Source of the DNA: Lycium barbarum
Lineage: Eukaryota; Streptophyta; Magnoliopsida; Solanales; Solanaceae
Direction: 5' to 3'
Assembly (NCBI RefSeq): GCF_019175385.1
Contig: NC_083345.1
Location: 9,897,205-9,961,204, forward strand
DNA: 64,000 bases
Position 1 is the stretch's first letter. Each line of letters starts with the position of its first letter. The notes beneath the pieces were generated by a model. The model had not been told where the DNA came from, made no database searches, and was given only the letters and a program-made list of their open reading frames with translations. Positions 51,541 through 63,420 of the stretch are shown in pieces. The position numbers and the translations under genes were made by a program.

Positions 51541-51878
51541 CCAGTTTGATGAGGGAAAGGTTTTTCAATTTGAAAAGGATCCTAAGGATCATTTGCACTT
51601 CTGTTACTATTTTGTGCTGGTAGTAATACCACACAAGTCATGCACGTATCTTACAAAACTTATGTCCCGCTAGCCATAAAGTCAGATTTTGAAGGACAAA
51701 AATTAAAGACCAGCCCATTTGAAGGAAGAAGGAAAGTGGATCATTTTTGCTCTATATTGATGAATTTGTATCACTTCTTATTTGACTTTAGTTATGAAGT
51801 ACAAACCAGTTGGGGCTTGATGACTTTATTGGATGTTTGCACATAAATCTAGACCCGTTTGAATGCTTGCATATGTGT

Positions 51879-53252
51879 GAGTCCGCGACTTTTCTAGCAC
51901 AAAAAAAAAAAGTTGAACCAAACTAGTACAAAAAAAAACACATTAATAGGTTTCACGCACGAATTTCGTGCGTGAAAGGACCAAACTGCACAAATGCAAC
52001 TTGGGCCTTTCACGCACTAATTTCGTGCGTGAAAGGACCAACTTGCAAAAATGCAACCTGGGCCTTTCACGCACGAATTCAGGAGGCCTAACATCTTAAA
52101 GTGTCAGGAAAATTAACCTTTCACGCACAGAAACTGTGCGCGAAAGGCTTTTATCCTTTCACGCACTAATTTCGTGCATGAAAAGGCCTCCCTCCCCCAA
52201 CACCTTGATTTGACAATGCATTATTTGACCGTTTTAACACGACTTGTATTGCGCACCATTTTAATGCGCAATGTAACACCACGCATGACAATTTCAGGAA
52301 TCTATGACACATAAAGTCTTGATTTGACAATGCATTGCTGCATTATTTGACCATTTTAACACGACTTGTATTGCGCACCATTTTAATGCGCAATCTAAGT
52401 GTTGATTTGACAACACACCACACATTACAATTTTGAGTGGTCTATTTAACTTGAAGGTTTGACGAGTGAAAAACTCATCAACTTCATAAGTCTAAGTCTT
52501 ACAAGTCATTCAAAAAAAAAAATCAAACTTCATAGAAAAAATGTCTCAAAATGCTTCAACTGTTAAGGTTTCACTATTTTGGCATGGAGATATCGTCTAG
52601 GACAATTACTCCATTCGTTATAGTATCAAACCAAAAGCCCATGTTAAATTTCCAACAACTTTAAATTATGAAACACTAGTCAGTTATATGCACAAAAGAA
52701 TGAAAACTACACCCACTGAGTTTGGAATCTCAATAACTGGCAGATATCCACAAACAATATCAAACGGTGTAGTGTGTTATGGAATGTACAATATCAACGA
52801 TGATGAATCTTTGAATGATTATTTGGGATCGTCGGAAGAATATCGTGATTTAGTATTCATTAATGTTCTTGAGATGTATGTTGAAAAGATACCTCGAGAA
52901 GAAGTCCATCAAGTCCAGTCTATTCATGATAACACTTATGGGGACTTTAGTTCTTATGAAGACATTTTGAGTGGTCAAGTGCCGTAGGAAAATCTAAGCC
53001 AGCAATTTAATCAAGCTTACAATGAAAATTGGTAAATATGGATTTTTCATATTATTATGTGTAGTTGCACATGTTTGTTGTATGAATTGGTAAATAACCA
53101 ATTTTCAAATCTTTATAGGAACTATTCTCAAAACTCGCCAGTGGTACCAAATATGAATGTTGGTCAATCCTCTCAGTTCGGTGGAGTTGATCATTCTCCA
53201 CACCATGACAGTGCTTATGAACGACAGTAAGTTCATCACCTTGATATTAAAT

Positions 53253-53283
<31 letters not shown>

Positions 53284-56111
53284 GATGTTGGTATTTAAAA
53301 TATGTTACTTTTCGTGTAGGAGGATGAATGCACTTGATAATGAAGATTTTCCTAATTATTATGAGTCATCATCAAGTGATGACGATGAAATAGATAATAA
53401 TGCAGAGGTAACCGATGATGAAGATGATGATGATGTTCAAGTTGGTATGACCAACAATATTCCTCAAAGCCAAAACCAACAAGAACCAATGCACCACCAC
53501 GTACCACCACCGATGGCTGAAAACCCAACTTCTGAAAGCCCAGTTCAGTGGCATTCTAACAATATCCCTTATCTTGACAGCCTGCAGGGTCGTGATGATG
53601 CATTTGTCTTCACAAAAGAAGATGATGATAGTCGCCAAAAAACCTGGATTGAACCAAAGGATCTCAACAAAGATCGATGCTACCTTGCAAAGGGAATGTT
53701 GTTTGCATCCAAAAAGGCGTTGCAACGGGCTGTCAAAATTTATTGTTTTAAGGACATAAGGGAGTTTAAGGTTGATCAGTCAAACACAAAGATATGGAGA
53801 CTAGTTTATAAACGATGGTATCAAGGCTGTGAGTGGTTGCTTCGGGGAATTGTTAAGCCTGATGGTATGTGGGCTATCACAAAATTCCGCGAAAGACACA
53901 CTTGTGATATGGAAGAAAATCGAGCAGATCATTATAATTTAGATACAAACATGATTGCTCAAGTATTACTTAAAGACGTTGTTGAATCGCCATGGTAACT
54001 TATCCTACCTAGTACATTATATGTCTTATATCGATTAAAAGATCATTACTAAATGTTGTTTGTTTAAACTTGTGCAGGATCCCCATCAAAGATTGTATTC
54101 GAAACGTTCAAACCGTATATAGTAAAACCATAAGCAACAGAAAGGGATTTCTCGGGCGTAGACGCGCTTTTGAGATGGTTTTCGGAAATTGACATACTTC
54201 TTTTCAATCGCTGCCAAGGTATATGGCAGCTCTACAACATTTTAATAATGGTACTGTTGTAGAGTGGCGGCTTATAGAGGGTAAAATCTTCAACTTCGTA
54301 TTTTGGACATTCAAACCATGCATTGATGGTTTTGCTCACTGCCGACCAGTGATATCCATAGATGGTACGCATGTATATAGTGCCTACGACATCAAGCTCC
54401 TAATTGCAATAGGAATGGATGCCAATGGGTCAATGTTTCCTCTTGCTTTCACAATTGCCGCTAACGAGAGCAACGACACATGAGGGATCTTTTTGACCCA
54501 TTTGAAAACTCATGTTATTAAGGATCGTACCGGCATATGCGTGTTGTCTGATCGTCATAAAGGCATATTGCACAATATGGCTAATTTACCGAGGTGTCAG
54601 CCTCCCTTTGTTTACCATCGCTATTGTTTAAGGCACTTGAAGGCAAATTTGCAATCAACGTTTCACAATGGCACTCTAAACAAATTGATGTGGGGGGCTG
54701 CGATGGAGCATCAACAACGAAAATGGGCTGCAAAAATGGATCTGATCAGGGCAGTGAGTGAACCCGCATATGTTTGGTTGATGAAGCTCGAAGTTGAAAA
54801 ATGGACGCTTCATGCTGATGGAGGCAAACGATGGGGCATGCTCACAACAAACAGCTCAGAGTCTTTCAATGGCTTGCTGAAATCTGCTCGAGGACTACCC
54901 GTCACCGCAATGGTGAGAATGACTTTCAAGCAGGTTGTGGAGCGATTTGTTGTTAGGACAAGGCTGGCTAGAGCGATATTAGCCGACGGCGGGACATGGA
55001 TGCCAAAAGCCCTTCAAAAATATGGATCATTATAGAAAAAAAAGTGAGCATCACCAAATGACCGAGTATGACCCAATTCAACATGTGTATGAAGTTAGGA
55101 CGGGTTATCGCAACGGTAAGGGTGGAAACGTGCATACCGTTTATGAGGCAACAAGAACATGCACTTGCGGTAGCAAACGTACCACATGCCGTGTTCTCAT
55201 GCTGTCAAGTGCTTCAAGAGAATGAGAAAAACGGTAACAAGTTATGGCCAAAGAAACATGCCTTGTGAAAGAAGGGTTAGCCTTACATACCTTTTCGTGT
55301 GGCGGGGGAATACAAGGTCCACAGTTACCTCAGAGCATATTCCGGTCAATTCCACCCACTTGGTAATGAAGCTTATTGGCCAAACGAGCCGTTTTCGATA
55401 GTTGCTAACAAGGATTACATCAGGAAATTGGGCATTAACCCACAGAGTCGTAGACCCAATCAAATGGATGTTAGTGAAAGAACTTATTCTCGCAAGTGCT
55501 CTACATGTAAGCAATATGGCCACGACAAGCGTTCGTGTGGGCAACAAGGCCGTGGTAGTACAAGCACGTCTCGAAGTAATAGAGCCTCTAGAACTTGAAG
55601 ATTTTATTATTATTGTAATTTATTATTGTATTGCTTTGAATTAGTATTGTAATTAAATGGAATGAATTATTTTTTAATTAGTATAAACCTCTCGTATTGG
55701 ATGAATTATTATTAAATCAAATATTTATATTTGTACATTCAAATATAATAAAACACTTAAATCAAAACCCTATAAATATGACAAGTTTCAAAACTTACTT
55801 CGGGGCACTTTAGAACCCCTAAAACGACGATCCAAACGTTTAGGTGGACTTGATGTAATGAGCCGACATTATTGTACGCAAAAAAAAATATATTAAGTTT
55901 TATATAAAATATTGATATTTTGGGGTTTTGAAACATGACTAATCTTTGCCCAAAGTATGGAAAAAAATGTGATTTGAAAGGTAACACCAAAAAAAAAAAA
56001 AACAGAAGAGCTGCTTCACACACGAATTTCGTGCGTGAAACTTATTAATGTTTTTTTTTTGTACTAGTTTGGTTCAACTTTTTTTTTTTGCGCTAGAAAA
56101 GTCGCGGATTC
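51879..56111 (+). mobile_element. Full-length Mutator-like (MULE) DNA transposon with TIRs and 9-bp target duplication
   Basis: The terminal inverted repeats are about 96 bp (51879-51976 and 56017-56111), both starting GARTCCGCGACTTTTCTAGC and containing GTTGAACCAAACTAGTAC. CATATGTGT flanks the element (51870-51878 and 56112-56120). Inside the left end are several TTTCACGCAC...GTGCGTGAAA palindromes (51951, 52007, 52061, 52118, 52153), one of which is mirrored at the right end. The element carries a decayed MuDR-type transposase gene. Confidence 0.95.
52541..55598 (+). pseudogene. MuDR-type MULE transposase, multiply broken
   Basis: Segments read in order as a MuDR transposase. The N-terminal part starts at 52541 (stops at 52598 and 52985), followed by exons near 53120-53226 and 53321-53997. 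The third has an acidic stretch and the MuDR DNA-binding region (FRERHTCDMEENRADH). After an intron (53998-54078) comes the catalytic MULE part: VISIDGTHVYSAY, then CVLSDRHKGIL and RHLKANLQ. A SWIM-like zinc finger (CTCGS..., CSHAVKCF) and the knuckle CSTCKQYGHDKRSC end it. In-frame TGA codons at 54190-54192 and 54481-54483 replace what should be Trp. A stop at 55033 and at least two frameshifts (about 55035-55300) break the C-terminal third. It cannot encode an active enzyme but its DDE-type acidic motifs remain recognisable. Confidence 0.88.
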
Positions 56112-56120
56112 CATATGTGT

Positions 56121-57320
56121 TTGATAGGAATTTAGGTTGATTTTTACATTTTTATTCAAGTCGGATGTACCAGATTATTCATTAGGTATTTGGAATAGTG
56201 TTTTAAAATGTGGGTACGTTAGACTAGGTGTTTTACTTATTAATGTCAGGCAAGACATAATCCCTGAACATTGAAGGTTAAGCATTTGTCGTATTTAGGA
56301 CGCACGCTTAAGACATGAGTCTTACAAAACAAAACTCCACGTGCAAGTCTTAGAGCGTTTTGTAAGTGTCTCGCTCAACCCCAAATAAGTTAAAAAAAAA
56401 AAAAACTTTTAAAGACTGGTCAATTTGGAGGTGGTTCTCGAGAGTTTGGAATCATAACTCATAAGGACTTTAACATATTGATATTCAATCAACTTATGTT
56501 ACATTTTAACATTATAAGTAGCCGTCTAAACACAATTTAGTTGATTAGTTAGTCAAAAAAGCTACTGTCACTTCTTAATATGCCAATCGGTACAAAGTCA
56601 TTATCACTAAGCTTTCATTTTATTGCAAGGATTATGGTGTGAAGAATTACACAATTTTATTTTCTATCATGGACAAAATCTTAGAAAGATAGTAGTGACT
56701 AGTGAATCCACAACATATTGGATTCATCTGATTTGTTAATGAAAGAGATAAAACAAGGACTAATTATTCATTTTGTACACTGTTGGAAAAGAACAACAGA
56801 CAAGCCGTATGTGATCAAAATATTGGAAGCTTGTGTTCAATTAATATCTAATGTTTATCTAGAAATGGAACAGAGAAAATAAAAGCTTATGATAATTACA
56901 AATTTGTGTCATTGTCTCAACTATGAATTGAGCAAAACGCGTGAAGAGGTAGAGTGATAAGAATTTGCCAGAATTTGGGTGGCAAATGTAATAATTATTA
57001 ATACCCTTTGAATATGTAATTAACCACTGTTATTACTTTTAGACTAGACGAAAATGACGTTTAACAAAATAAAGATTCGTTTTTAAGAAAAATCTGTTGA
57101 GTACTTTAGCTCTCAATGAGTCAATGTCGTTTTATTTTTTATTATTGTCTGATTAGACTCTACTGAACAACTCGAGAGCAATGCAGCTCTTACTTTGTAA
57201 CTAAGTTTGATAACCCATATTTTAAACATATAAGACGATTTTAAAACATTTATTAAATGAATAAAAAAGAAAAACACTATTAAAGTGACCACTATTACAT
57301 TTAATTATCTTTATTTTATT
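56121..57320. other. Intergenic, no gene seen
   Basis: AT-rich sequence between the MULE and a SINE. I see no domain-bearing frame and no clear element ends. Confidence 0.55.
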
Positions 57321-57340
57321 TTTATACATGAATAAAATAA

Positions 57341-57575
57341 CAACAACAACAACAACAACAACCCAGTGAAATCCCACAACGTGGGGTCTGGAAAGGGTAG
57401 AGTGTACGCAGACCTTACTCCTACCAAGGTAGGATGGCTGTTTCCGAGAGACCCTCGACTCAATAAAAACATAAAAAGAGGTCAGATACGGCTAAGAGAT
57501 TCAAAGCGATATGGAAATGAAATAACGCAAGCGACACAGATAACATAGAATAATCAAAGCACAGGAAATAACAGA
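57341..57575 (-). mobile_element. Solanaceae SINE (SolS/TS-like), with 20-bp target duplication
   Basis: On the minus strand it contains GGTAGGAGTAAGGTCTGCGT, ACACTCTACCCTTTCCAGAC and CCCCACGTTGTGGGATTTCA, and ends in a GTTGTTGTT tail. TTTATACATGAATAAAATAA flanks both ends (57321-57340 and 57576-57595). A complete, young insertion. Confidence 0.93.
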
Positions 57576-58235
57576 TTTATACATGAATAAAATAAGTTGT
57601 CTTTAAATTCAGATGATTTCATATATTCCTTTTAAGTGTTTGAAATTCCAAATTATCTTTCTCTTTGTATCTTTGTTCAATACTACTGTTTATAAAGATC
57701 CCATTTTAGTTATTTGAGAAAAAAAAATCCAATTTCACTAGACAACTACTACTTTTATCAATTTTTGGTGTCTGGGACTAAAGCGCAATTGTTGTTAGTG
57801 TTTGGTGGAGTTTTTAGTGTTGCAATTTTTAGATTTGACGGGACTATACTAGTGTTTGGGGGAGTTTTTAGTGTTGCAATTTTTTAAATTTGACTGGACT
57901 GTACTAGTGTTTCTGATTAATTTTTCACAGTTTCCATAAAACCTAGCCGAATGGTGACATGTGTCAATTGGATCCAAATAATTTTAACCTTTATTTAAAT
58001 AATTCAAAAAGACATTTCAAGAAAAAACTTTATTATCAGCATTGAAACTTAAGCTTCCTTTTACGAAACTCTGAACCCAAAAAACAAGCATTTAAAGAAC
58101 CTTCATTTTCACTCTTTTTTCCTGCCACCCCATTTGAAAATCATCTAAGTTTTACCCCTTTTTTTCCCTCTCCTTACTGTCATCACTTTGAGTTTTTGCA
58201 CTGTATTTTCATCTGTTAGTCCATAATTAACATCA

Positions 58236-58697
58236 ATGGCTCAATCTTTTGTCTCATATCTTATTGAGAGAATTGAAGGTGTGTTGAGATTAAACAAAGT
58301 CAACCTTTTATTTGGTTCCAAAAAATGTGTTAAGGAACTTCAAAAAGAACTCAAGAATATGAAGCAGTTACTCAAATATGCTGAACAAAAACAAAAAGAA
58401 AACAAAAAAATTCAAGAACTGATAGAACATATTAGAAGGGTTGCCTTCAATATTGATGATGAAGTTGAAAGTTACGCGTTTAAGGTCGCGAAAAGCTGGA
58501 AATTCTGTAACAAAGGATCAGTTATGGAACAGTATAAGAGAACTTTTCATGGTAAGCAAAAGAATTTTCAGCTAAAGATGGTAGAATTTAAAGCTAAGGT
58601 GAAATGGTTCTCAATGAGCTTGGAATATTATGGTGCAAAAAAGTCCAGTAAAATTCCACACATCATGGCAGAGAAACTTCGGAGTATTGTGATTAAG
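58236..58697 (+). CDS. Rx-type coiled-coil (Rx_N) protein, first exon; NB-ARC not found
   Basis: The ATG at 58236 opens 154 codons up to a good donor (AAG|GTATGC at 58698). The protein begins MAQSFVSYLIERIEGVL and is predicted mostly helical, with SKKCVKELQKELKNMKQLL and a NIDDEVESY segment in the place of the EDVID motif of CNL resistance proteins. This is the N-terminal signalling and self-association domain of Rx/R1-type NLR immune receptors. In full receptors an NB-ARC with GxGGxGKTT should follow, but none is seen before the window's end. A possible last exon near 60669-60777 encodes an acidic tail (MDEVDQATQDAQEAPEDD). Its acceptor and frame are uncertain. It may be a truncated NLR or a real CC-only protein; without splicing the frame ends at 58718. 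Upstream, 58100-58235 is leader-like pyrimidine-rich DNA. Confidence 0.75.
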
Positions 58698-59265
58698 GTA
58701 TGCTTTCTTCACAGGTAACTTGCATCATATTACCTGTAAATTTTCTCAAGAACGCCTGAGAAATGTAAGTGAAAGATCTAGAATTTATAATCAAAGGATA
58801 ACAAAGTTTTTCCGCATCATATGATCTGTTTCCTTAAGGAGAACTGCAAGGATAAAACTTCTCATGTTGTTTCATCTTATGAACAAGTTGTGTGTCACAC
58901 AGTATGCCAAACTGAAAGTGCAGGAGGTTTTCTATCTCAAAATATATTAAGTAATTTCATCTATTCTTTCTTTATTTTCTAGATCAACTGCTCCAGTCTT
59001 TAGAATGTGAAAAAATTCAGTAGTCCTTTTATTCAATGAGAATTTTGACATAATTATGGCTTTGATTCAAGCAGTTGCACTCAGATTCAAGCAAATCTTG
59101 GTTTATTCTATAATCTTTTCACCCTTTATCATTCTATTTGTCTCAAAAAGTCCTGATGGATATTGAAATAAGAGAGAGCTATCATGAACACAAGACCAGA
59201 TGGAAATACTTTAATTGACTTAAGGCAGCTGATCTTTTTTTTTTTTATGAAGATTTACTTAGACA

Positions 59266-59411
59266 GCAGAATCTTAACTTGGGATTAATCAAAATTTCAG
59301 TTTTCACATCAAAAGGAGAAACATGATGGAGTTGCAAAGCAGAATCTTAACTTGGGATTAATCAAAATTTCAGTTTTCACATCAAAAGGAGAAACATGAT
59401 GGAGTTGCAAA
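59266..59411 (+). repeat. Two tandem copies of a 73-bp unit
   Basis: GCAGAATCTTAACTTGGGAT starts at 59266 and again at 59339; the copies look identical by eye. Confidence 0.95.
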
Positions 59412-59682
59412 ACATTCATTCCTAAATTTGAGGTGCTCTACTAAGAACTAAACTAATCATTCATCAGTGACTTGTTTCTGAATCTTGATTCAACCTCCTT
59501 GTTGTTGTGTTGTTAAGAGATCTAAAGTAGAACTTATCCGACAAAATTTAGTTAGAGAAACAAAGTGCAGCAACCTTCTCTTCTCCTGCAAAAGTCAGTA
59601 TCAAAGTAACACTATTAAAAAAAGGATTTTTTTTTTTTGATAGTTGACTAGGGTCTGCCTATAGAAGTAATTTTTGGTACCT

Positions 59683-59805
59683 GGAGTTGTTTCAAAAGCT
59701 AAAGTGATCTGTTTTGACTGGATGGAGTTGTTTCAAAAGCTAAAGTGATCTGTTTTGACTGGATGGAGTTGTTTCAAAAACTAAAGTGATCTGTTTTCAC
59801 TGGAT
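59683..59805 (+). repeat. Three tandem copies of a 41-bp unit
   Basis: GGAGTTGTTTCAAAAGCTAA starts at 59683, 59724 and 59765, the third with a few substitutions. Confidence 0.93.
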
Positions 59806-60668
59806 AGAGTGTTCTTCTTCATTGCTTTCCTCTTTAATTCTTATGTTATATACAAAAAGGAGTTGTGCTTTTTCATGACACCCTTGCATTGTTTGTTTCA
59901 CTGTCAGTTTCTCAATGTAATTGCATTCTGTTTGCTCCTTTAAGTCCCTGTGGAGACTCTTTGTTCATTTTTCACAAATATTACTCTTTTGAATAGTTTT
60001 GCTCAATAATCAGACCCTTATTTAGGTCTAACAGCTTCCCATAAATTTCAGAGTTGTTTCTAGCTTCAGTTTTGAGCATATTTTCTGGAAGAATTTTGAT
60101 AACTTCAGTTGTAAGTAGTTTGGTAATTGTCATTGAACTTGTTCATTGTTGATTTCTTGTTTGTAGCTGTTGAAGACTAAATTGAGAATTTGAACATCTA
60201 GTTGCTCGGATTCTTTGATTGTCGTGAATCTGAGACTCTAAAATTTGTGTAGCAAGGTCTATACATTGAGATTGAAATCTGTTTTGATTGTCGTGAATAC
60301 GCATTTTATGATTGAAATCATTCTGTTTTATTCATTGTTAGCTTGGAATTGATTTAGGCACCAGCACTGGGAAGTCCATTTTGGGTTGAGAATTCTAAAA
60401 CTAAATTTTACTGACTTGGAGATTAGTTTCTTGTTGTTTTGGGAAAAGTTTTTGAAGCCAATTTGCATTAGAGAAGTTTGGAAAAGTCCAACACAATTTT
60501 AATTTGACTGCCTAGTTTCTTTGGGTTCAAAAATTGGTGTATCTACTGAACCATTGTGTAAAGTTAAATTGCAAGACTAATTATGTTTTTTTCTGAGTTG
60601 AAAATGATCCTTCTATTAAAATCTGGTGGTAGCTACTGGTGTAATCAGTTAAATTTTGAACAATTGAG

Positions 60669-60777
60669 AGAGGACGACTGCCTGTTGAAATGGATGAAGT
60701 GGATCAGGCCACACAAGATGCCCAAGAAGCCCCGGAAGATGATCTACACCAGCACGTTATAGGCAAAAAGAAATGAG
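60669..60777 (+). CDS. Possible last exon of the coiled-coil gene (acidic tail)
   Basis: An open stretch ending in TGA at 60775-60777 encodes an Asp/Glu/Gln-rich end (MDEVDQATQDAQEAPEDD, then a Lys-rich tail). It is richer in GC than its surroundings. Placing it in frame with the 58236 exon needs an acceptor around TTGAG at 60668, which is weak. An alternative acceptor at 60648 gives another frame ending at TAG near 60762. Treat as tentative. Confidence 0.35.
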
Positions 60778-60779
60778 AA

Positions 60780-62197
60780 TCACGACATCGAGGATTACTC
60801 TACTATAATGAGCATCGTGGTTAAACTGTTATAACTTTTTTTGTGCCAATATGCTATTTGAAGAAGTGTAAATGGACTAGTAGTATATCAATAGTAAGAT
60901 GGAAGGGTGTAAATAGACTAGTATCTAAATTCTGTTTTATATTTTTGAGCTTCTTACTTTATATAATCATGTTAATCTATTCAACTATATGTACATATAT
61001 ATATATATATATATGTCAGATTTTTTCAACTCGTGAGTAATGATCCTTCTCTTTTTTTGCTCTTACTTGCCTTAATTCTTTCTCCTTCTGTCCTGTTTTA
61101 TAGACTTCCCGTGACTTTATTACGTCCTCTTTTTGATATCACTAGTTCTTACGTTTATAAAATTTTATGAACTTTTTGTTCTCCCAAAAACTTAAATTTT
61201 TTACATCCTACCGTTTGTTGTTGTATGTCATACAACTAAAATTTTCCCCAACTTAGAATGATTTAAGAGATGAGTTAAAGAGGAGCTATTGAGTCTTCAA
61301 ATCTTCGGAAACCTTTTGCATAGACAAGGAGATAAGAGCTTCGTGACTATGGCAGCTCCAAGGGTCAATGCAGGCGAGGGAGGCAGATGCAGTGTGCCTC
61401 TTCATAGGCTTTGGTTGCACTACTTCAAAGGTTATAATTGTTGTTTCATACTTGAAGACCACTCCCTGCCTAATTAGATGATAGAACAACCGATGATATT
61501 AGTATCACAAATCATAAAGAACTTGCACGTAAAATAATTTTGGTAAACACAAACCACATAGAGGTTAACAAATTTTCAACCTACCATTTTGATGTATCAA
61601 CCTTTTATTTTCACTATTTGATGAAAACACAGTATCTAATCGTTCAGTATACTGTGGATCCAAACTTTCATTGTCAGGAGGGGTGCGGCTTAATTTTGTG
61701 CTAGTATATAATATCCTCCTCAGCAACAAACCAGGTGATGATGTTATGGACTTGAAAAAGGTTTGAAAAAGGTTGATAAGCAATATTGTTTAACTATCCA
61801 CACTTTAGTTTCCTGCATTAATAAGGAATATAAATGGTTGAAGTGTAATAATCGAGGATTTTAGCAGAGCCATGAACATACACAGAAGCTGGACAAAATT
61901 ATTAATTAAGTTAATTTACAAAACCAAACTTGAGCTTGTAAGCATAAATATCAAGCAATATTAGAGCACACGTGCAAAGGGAAAAAAGGAACCCAAGTGT
62001 AAATCGGAAAGACGCAGAGAAAAGACATCATATATTTATCATATTACTACTTTTTTGCTTGCTCATTCACGTTGGAATCTCAAAGTTATACGGCTCTCAT
62101 AATCCTTTTATCATAAATGAAAGTATTTACTGGCCAATATTAGTGGGGAATAGGACTAGATTCGATTCATGAATATAAGTGCTTTTTCGTTACCACA
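60780..62197. other. Intergenic, no gene recognised
   Basis: Contains a (TA)n tract at 60995. Short frames at 61286-61489 (minus) and 61565-61783 (minus) have some protein-like composition but no domain I can name. Confidence 0.5.
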
Positions 62198-62199
62198 TA

Positions 62200-62454
62200 C
62201 TCCCTCCGTTCACTTTTACTTGACCATTATGAACTTTGCATACCCATTAAGAAAATAATAAATGAAGTGCATATTTTATCATGATACCCATATTAATTGG
62301 TGTATAATTGTATTGGATTTGGAGAATGATTTGGAAAGAGTAATTAATGCTAAGGGTAAAACAGGAAAAACAAATTATTTTTCTCGCGAAATTGGACAAG
62401 TAAAAGTAAAAATCTATTTTTAGAATAGTAGACAAATAAAAGTGAACTAGGGAG
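62200..62454. mobile_element. Stowaway MITE with TA duplication
   Basis: Starts CTCCCTCCGTTCACTTTTAC and ends GTGAACTAGGGAG, the reversed and slightly diverged counterpart, flanked by TA on both sides (62198-62199 and 62455-62456). 255 bp, no gene. Confidence 0.9.
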
Positions 62455-62541
62455 TATTTAAAACGGTAGAGTAATAAATAGGAACGTGATCAATTCATAC
62501 CCAGTGATGATGTTAGGTGCAGTTTCACTACGGTAAATATG

Positions 62542-62720
62542 CAGGGGCGGATCTACACACAAGTGAGGGTGTTTACCCTCGGCAAAAAAGTATATTGTAT
62601 ATATAAGGTGTTTTTTTTATTTTTTATGTACATATATAGATTTTGAACACTCTGAACACGAGTAAGGGTTGGTTCAATGATTTTTGAAACCCCTCAATGA
62701 AATTTCTAGATCCGCCACTG
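62542..62720. mobile_element. Short hAT MITE with 8-bp target duplication
   Basis: The ends are CAGGGGCGGATCTA and, reversed, CAGTGGCGGATCTA. TAAATATG flanks both (62534-62541 and 62721-62728). 179 bp. Confidence 0.92.
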
Positions 62721-62728
62721 TAAATATG

Positions 62729-63142
62729 GAATCGGCGTTATCATATGAAGCGTTGGATTACCAATTATTATACATTATAAAAATATAGACAGATTCCTAA
62801 AAGCTATTAATGTCAATTCCCATTTTGATATTCATTGTATCTATTAACTTTTTGGCTCATTCATTGTATAATGTAAATGGGAGTTCTTTCCTGTCTTGCT
62901 AATAGTTACTCCCAATTGGATATTTATCCAGACTTACAACGCATGTTTACATTTATGTACAATAATAACTAAGAATGTTTTATTTTTGATGGGTAAAAAA
63001 AGTCAATCAACTTCTTAGGGATATTTCCGTATTTCAACTTTAGATTTTCCACTTTTAATATAATATGATATGATTAGTACTTGTTTCCTTAGTCAGCTAT
63101 ACTAAGTACTGACCATCGTACACATAGCAAACTAGACTGTAA
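62729..63142. other. Intergenic, no gene seen
   Basis: AT-rich spacer between a MITE and a SINE-like sequence. Confidence 0.55.
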
Positions 63143-63420
63143 AAAGGGCAGTCCGTGCAAGAAATATCGTGTGTTTACGTAGGATCCAGGAAAGGGTTGC
63201 ACTCCAAGGGATGTAATTTAGGAAACCTACTATGACATGTTGATCCCATAGCTCAAAACCATGGGTCACATGGGAGACAACTTTACCGTGACAAGCATCA
63301 ATGACTGATTTTGCGATTCAAATACACAAGTAGACAATTTTATCTTTAACACAAGCATCAGTGGCTCGAACCCGTATAGGTCACACGGAGAACATTATAT
63401 GCTCTAAGACTCCCCTTCAA
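63143..63420 (+). mobile_element. Diverged Au-type SINE
   Basis: AAAGGGCAGTCCGTGCAAGA, GGATCCAGGAAAGGGTTGCA, CATGGGTCACATGGGAGACA, ACTTTACCGTGACAAGCATC and GGCTCGAACCCGTATAGGTC follow the layout of the Au SINE, including a box B-like GGCTCGAACCC, but the order is partly duplicated: two GGTCACA...GGAGA copies occur. Confidence 0.65.

Larger units (their letters stand above)
58719..60668 (+). other. Presumed intron or 3' region of the coiled-coil gene
   Basis: T-rich, intron-like plus-strand sequence with two short tandem arrays. No NB-ARC or LRR segment is visible in any frame. Confidence 0.5.

Noticed and set aside
51950..52185. Regularly spaced palindromes near the MULE left end as a CRISPR-like array
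   Set aside because: Few units with varying loops and no unique spacers, inside a plant DNA transposon; they are subterminal repeats.
54223..55035. Two open MULE transposase frames as domesticated (FAR1/MUSTANG-like) host genes
   Set aside because: They lie inside intact TIRs with a target duplication and are separated by stops, so this is a decayed transposon gene.
61286..61783. Minus-strand frames at 61286-61489 and 61565-61783 as a small gene
   Set aside because: Somewhat protein-like but with no family I recognise, and an opposite-strand frame of similar length exists; not supportable.
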